DNA from: Glandiceps talaboti
Lineage: Eukaryota; Hemichordata; Enteropneusta; Spengelidae
Reading direction: 5' to 3'
NCBI RefSeq assembly: GCF_964340395.1
Contig: NC_135554.1
Span: 14,850,592 to 14,860,591 of the forward strand
DNA: 10,000 nucleotides
Shown here: in pieces, positions 6,577-10,000 of the stretch
Numbering within the stretch: the stretch's first letter is position 1
Layout: each line of letters starts with the position of its first letter
The notes under the pieces: generated by a model
The model's input: only the letters and a program-made list of their open reading frames with translations
The model's database searches: none
What the model was told of the DNA's origin: nothing
Translations under genes and position numbers: made by a program

Positions 6577-6667
6577 ACTGTAAGATAAGTTGTATCATTC
6601 AACCTTAGTCAGTCTTCTCACTGGGTGCTTGTCGATAGGTGTGGCACAACACACCATATCTTGCAGA
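6577..6667. mobile_element. short MITE-like element, copy 2
   Basis: Begins CTGTAAGATAAGTTGTATC and ends with a block whose reverse complement is CTGCAAGATATGGTG, giving imperfect terminal inverted repeats. It shares the start word, the following pyrimidine-rich stretch and the CAGACTAC end with the element at 1107-1215, but is shorter and more diverged internally. No coding capacity. Family assignment is inferred from two copies only. Confidence 0.5.
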
Positions 6668-7003
6668 CTACACTAAGGTATATTGTGTATTTTGTACAGA
6701 TCATACGATCTGTAATAGTAAATATAAAATTTTTTTGAAACTGTAGTAATAGGACTTTGAATTTCAGATTTAGAGTAGGTAACAAGAACTTTATATCCAT
6801 TCCATGCACTGTTGACTTATGGATAATGCCAGAATTGTTATATTTATGAATAAATTAACTATGTCAATGTGAGTCATTTGTTTGTAAACTTGAATTTTCA
6901 AAGTCTTCTTTTGGGTCTTTTGTGAATGCCTTGCAAGTCATAACTGATTTGTTAATTAATTGTTTTGGAAAAAGTGGTACTGTATTCATAATCGACACCT
7001 TAC

Positions 7004-7149
7004 CAGTGTTGTAAGTTAGCAACTGGTTCATTTCTCCATCCCATTTGATTCATAAAGTCATACACCACATAGTTTTGATTTATGCCCTCTGGTGTCAGAC
7101 CTGTGCCAATCATGGTACTATTTGTGAAAGCTTGTGCTTCAGAAGGTCC
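7004..7149 (-). CDS. NAGLU: NAGLU exon w3, catalytic nucleophile
   Basis: Exon of 146 nt: acceptor TCTCAG ending at 7150, donor CACTG|GTAAGG at 7004/7003. It starts in phase 0 and ends with TG of a Trp codon. It encodes GPSEAQAFTNSTMIGTG, then LTPEGINQNYVVYDFMNQ, then MGWRNEPVANLQH. It follows human [20 protein letters not shown] and AELGWRKDP. The Glu of PEG corresponds to human E446, the nucleophile of this retaining exo-glycosidase, which removes terminal alpha-linked GlcNAc from heparan sulfate in the lysosome. The NST sequon matches human N435. The exon ends at the boundary between the barrel and the C-terminal domain. Confidence 0.97.
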
Positions 7150-7865
7150 CTGAGATGTGAATACAGAATAAAAGATATCTGTTAATGATGGACTGAGAAC
7201 ATCAAAAAACAGAAAAGGTATAAGTTTTTCTTGTCCAGAAGAATAAAAACTTTTTCATGAACTTACATCACATTACATTTAATGATTGTTTTTGTAAGAA
7301 TTTTTTGTTTACTTAAAGAGCATGAAAGAACACGCCAAGAAGAATAAATCGTAAAAGAAGAAAAGAAAATGATGACTCAATTTTCACGATTGCAAATATA
7401 AACAATTGGCTTAATTATTTTTGTGCACAGTTCAACGAGGATTCATTTTCACCAATCCGGTATCTCTGAAATAGAATTATAGAAATTAGCAAATATTGAT
7501 TGGAAGAGGCTTTCTGTACTCTGGGGTAAGGCATTATGGGAAACACAGAAAGTGAGGAGCTTCTAATCTCTTTAACCTTTGCCTGAACTATTGCTAATTT
7601 TCATAACTCTATTTTTAGAGAGATCATGCGATGTACAATTGATGAAAGTTATTTTTCTGGGTCCCATAAGTATAATTAAATGCAGCAAAGATAAAGTCAG
7701 CCTTGCTTTTAAATTCAATCATTGGTAAATATAAATAAATAAAATAAATAAAATAAATCTAATAAGATGGAATACTAGTATATAGTTGTCTTACACCAAT
7801 GAAATGCAATAGCTGTACACATAGCTATCAACACCCAATGAATACTGGGTGATCAGAGAACTGAC
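7150..7865 (-). other. intron w2-w3
   Basis: Phase-0 intron of 716 bp, GTCAGT to TCTCAG. It carries the inverted-repeat element at about 7447-7640 and an A-rich AAAT tract at about 7728-7758. No gene is visible. Confidence 0.78.
7447..7640. mobile_element. MITE-like inverted-repeat element
   Basis: The left arm (7461-7496) reads TCTCTGAAATAGAATTATAG then AAATTAGCAA. The reverse complement of the right arm (7587-7623) reads TCTCTAAAAATAGAGTTATG then AAAATTAGCAA. The inverted arms therefore match with few differences over about 33 bp. Weaker outward similarity (TTTCACCAAT against TTTCATCAAT) may extend the element to about 7447 and 7640, but those limits are uncertain. No coding capacity and no clear target-site duplication. 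Confidence 0.6.
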
Positions 7866-8015
7866 CTGATTAATATTATCCATTGCTCCATACATTTCTA
7901 TATTTCCACCAAAATTATGTAACATACACCAAATAAATGGCTGGCCATAAAATGACTTGGTTTTCTTGTAAATCGGATAGACTTCTGCCATCAAATCTAA
8001 AACTATCATTTTACC
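7866..8015 (-). CDS. NAGLU: NAGLU exon w2, TIM-barrel core
   Basis: Exon of 150 nt (50 codons), phase 0 at both ends: acceptor TTACACAG ending at 8016, donor AATCAG|GTCAGT at 7866/7865. It encodes [16 protein letters not shown], then [18 protein letters not shown], then [10 protein letters not shown]. It is nearly superimposable on human [31 protein letters not shown] and GALEAVN, the most conserved block of GH89 and part of the substrate-binding barrel. The open frame continues into the intron on both sides, but similarity ends exactly at the splice sites. It is symmetric, so skipping would keep frame but destroy the barrel. Confidence 0.97.
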
Positions 8016-8449
8016 CTGTGTAACAAGGATAAAAGAAATAAGTGAAACCAACAATGATCATCAAAGTGTGTCAATATAGATATTGAACAAGATACAGTAA
8101 AATATCATATTGCTACATCACATACCTAACAAGTCTTCATTGAAGACATAGTACCCCAAATGACTACATTTCAACTTACATTGGAAGCTGTTATCTTAGA
8201 ATTAGTCTGTTATATTGAGTAAACACTTATCCACTTTGACAGAAAATACAGAGAAAACTTTGTACATCCAGGAAATTTTATGAAAATGGCAATAAATGTA
8301 TAACATACACCTGAACTGATAGTATATAAAAGAAGTACACACTACTTAACACCCACATCCATGTTATAATCAATCCAATAATTGCGAGAAAGAATTTCTT
8401 TGATTCTGTGACTAGAAATTTCATTACTAAATACAATAATTGCTCTTAC
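8016..8449 (-). other. intron w1-w2
   Basis: Phase-0 intron of 434 bp, GTAAGA to CACAG. AT-rich; no gene, repeat or element that I can recognise. Confidence 0.85.
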
Positions 8450-8603
8450 TAAAGGAACTCCCTGTAGATAGGCTTGAGTTTCATTTGGTCCCCAGAAAGA
8501 ATTTTGGAATAACCATCCTTGCATCAACCATATAGCTTGGGGATCTGCAGCAAGCATTGTATCATGGACAACTTTACTTGCAGCTGATAAATAGCTTTGA
8601 TTT
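8450..8603 (-). CDS. NAGLU: NAGLU exon w1
   Basis: First complete exon in the window, 154 nt: acceptor CCATGTAG ending at 8604, donor CCTTTA|GTAAGA at 8450/8449. The first base (A) completes an Arg codon begun TCT AG in the preceding exon; 51 codons follow, ending in phase 0. It encodes NQSYLSAASKVVHDTM, then PQAIWLMQGWLFQNSFWGPN, then AYLQGVPL. It matches human SYLAAATTAVYEAM, AVWLLQGWLFQ, FWGP and LGAVP in the catalytic barrel. NET in the FWGPNET segment is a possible extra sequon. The joined sequence Ser-Pro-Pro-Ser-Arg-Asn-Gln-Ser-Tyr-Leu across the intron aligns with human QPPSSEPSYL, which identifies the upstream array as exon-derived. Confidence 0.96.
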
Positions 8604-8870
8604 CTACATGGTACAAAATAGAAGATGACATAACATATTTCATACAAATATTTTAATAAATGTGAGTTTTAGTGTACAAATCAAATCATTTTTTACTCTT
8701 CCTACAACTTTTATGACTTATAATTGTTGTATTACATATCCTAAGAACATTTATTTGGTCAAATATCTGTTATATCTCACTTTGTCTTTCTCCATGTAAT
8801 TGTGATTTTACATCAGGCTCTACATAACATTGTACCATCACATAGTCTGTTACATCACAGTAAGTCTTTT
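8604..8870 (-). other. unique part of the intron upstream of w1
   Basis: This 267-bp unique stretch separates the tandem array from w1, in the phase-2 intron preceding w1. It contains no coding signal. The usual acceptor and branch region for w1 would lie near its low-coordinate end. Confidence 0.8.
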
Positions 8871-10000
8871 ACACTTACCTAGATGGTGGTGACATTTCAT
8901 TACACTTACCTAGATGGTGGTGACATTTCATTACACTTACCTAGATGGTGGTGACATTTCATTACACTAACCTAGATGTGGTGACATTTCATTACACTTA
9001 CCTAGATGGTGGTGACATTTTATTACACTTACCTAGATGTGGTGACATTTCATTACACTTACATAGATGGTGGTGACATTTCATTACACTAACCTAGATG
9101 TGGTGACATTTCATTACACTTACCTAGATGGTGGTGACATTTTATTACACTTACCTAGATGGTGGTGACATTTTATTACACTTACCTAGATGGTGGTGGT
9201 GACATTTCATTGCACTTACCTAGATGGTGGTGACATTTCATTACACTTACCTAGATGGTGGCGACATTTCATAACACTTACCTAGATGGTGGTGACATTT
9301 CATTACACTTACCTAGATGGTGGTGACATTTCATTACACTTACCTAGATGGTTGTGACATTTCATTACACTTACCTAGATGTGGTGACATTTCATTACAC
9401 TTACCTAGATGGTGGCGACATTTCATAACACTTACCTAGATGGTGGCGACATTTCATAACACTTACCTAGATGGTGGTGACATTTCATGACACTTACCTA
9501 GATGGTTGTGACATTTCATTACACTTACCTAGATGTGGTGACATTTCATTACACTTACCTAGATGGTGGTGACATTTTATTACACTTACCTAGATGGTGG
9601 TGGTGACATTTCATTGCACTTACCTAGATGGTGGTGACATTTCATTACACTTACCTAGATGGTGGTGACATTTCATTACACTTACATAGATGGTGGTGAC
9701 ATTTCATAACACTTACCTAGATGGTGGTAACATTTCATTACACTTACCTAGATGGTGGTGACATTTCATTACACTTACCTAGATGGTGGTGACATTTCAT
9801 TACACTTACCTAGATGGTGGTGACAATTCATTACACTTACCTAGATGGTGGTGACATTTCATTACACTTACCTAGATGGTGGTGACATTTCATTACACTT
9901 ACCTAGATGGTGGTGACATTTCATTACACTAACCTAGATGGTGGTGACATTTCATTACACTTACCTAGATGGTGGTGACATTTTATTACACTTACCTAGA
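8871..10000 (-). repeat. 31-bp tandem array of a NAGLU exon end plus 5' splice site
   Basis: About 37 head-to-tail units run off the window edge. On the minus strand a unit reads AATGAAATGTCACCACC, then ATCTAG|GTAAGTGT. The first part encodes Asn-Glu-Met-Ser-Pro-Pro-Ser plus AG, exactly what is missing between the upstream NAGLU sequence (human FNEMQPPSSEP) and w1; the second part is a near-consensus 5' splice site. Five units are 30 bp (one base lost from the GGTGGT tract) and two are 34 bp (an extra GGT). Three units have GTTAGT in place of GTAAGT. The Glu corresponds to human E316, the acid/base catalyst. The real exon end is probably beyond 10000, because no unit here has the expected upstream codons. 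Confidence 0.93.

Larger units (their letters stand above)
5971..7003 (-). other. intron w3-w4a (main part)
   Basis: Together with 5826-5970 this is the phase-2 intron of about 1.18 kb, GTAAGG at the 5' end. It contains a MITE-like element at 6577-6667 and an (AAT)n microsatellite at about 6387-6407. I see no gene; short open frames on both strands lack protein-like features. Confidence 0.75.

Noticed and set aside
7791-7865. Extension of exon w2 past its donor ([11 protein letters not shown]...)
   Set aside because: Similarity to NAGLU stops at AATCAG|GTCAGT and resumes exactly at w3; the rest is intron that happens to be open.
8871-10000. Tandem array resembling a CRISPR repeat series
   Set aside because: Units are directly head to tail with no spacers, the host is an intron-rich eukaryote, and the unit is explained by a NAGLU exon end plus donor site.

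Overview
This window is part of one intron-rich animal gene, read on the minus strand. It holds the last two thirds or so of lysosomal alpha-N-acetylglucosaminidase (NAGLU, glycoside hydrolase family GH89), including its stop codon. Every internal exon has GT-AG boundaries on the minus strand. The reading phase is preserved at each junction, and the spliced product follows human NAGLU from about residue 317 to the C-terminus. The DNA is AT-rich, introns are about 0.3 to 1.4 kb, and there are many small inverted-repeat elements and microsatellites. This suggests an invertebrate metazoan, but I cannot name the phylum. I see no gene on the plus strand.

Layout in transcription order (high to low coordinates; exons named w1 to w11 within this window): a 31-bp tandem array (8871-10000, running off the edge); w1 8450-8603; w2 7866-8015; w3 7004-7149; two alternative copies of the fourth exon, w4a 5666-5825 and w4b 5080-5239; w5 3665-3759; w6 3362-3469; w7 2794-2914; w8 2192-2254; w9 1576-1619 (44 nt); w10 835-989; and w11 241-386, with the stop at 241-243. 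The 3' UTR begins at 240. Using one w4 copy, the exons total 1342 nt: one base completing a split codon, then 446 codons and the stop. Exons w1-w3 finish the catalytic TIM barrel, and w3 carries the nucleophile Glu (human E446). Exons w4-w11 form the C-terminal helical domain.

The striking feature is that exon-intron junctions here have repeatedly been copied in tandem. (1) The 31-bp array is built from the 3' end of the exon before w1. Each unit has the codons Asn-Glu-Met-Ser-Pro-Pro-Ser, around the catalytic acid/base Glu (human E316), followed by the 5' splice site; about 37 copies are visible. (2) A degenerate 25-bp array after w6 is built from the w6 5' splice site (about 14 copies). (3) The w4a 3' splice site with its first codons is repeated three times at 61 bp. 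(4) The w7 3' splice site with half of the exon is duplicated at 86 bp. In addition, the whole 160-nt exon w4 is duplicated. Both copies are open, equal in length and in the same phase, and since 160 is not a multiple of 3 they can only be used one at a time. This makes them good candidates for mutually exclusive exons.

The introns also contain several MITE-like or foldback elements (about 1107-1215 and 6577-6667 as a related pair, 4243-4449, 5390-5587, 7447-7640), a long TG/CA microsatellite (1866-2040), a tetranucleotide-like tract (4097-4229) and other simple repeats.
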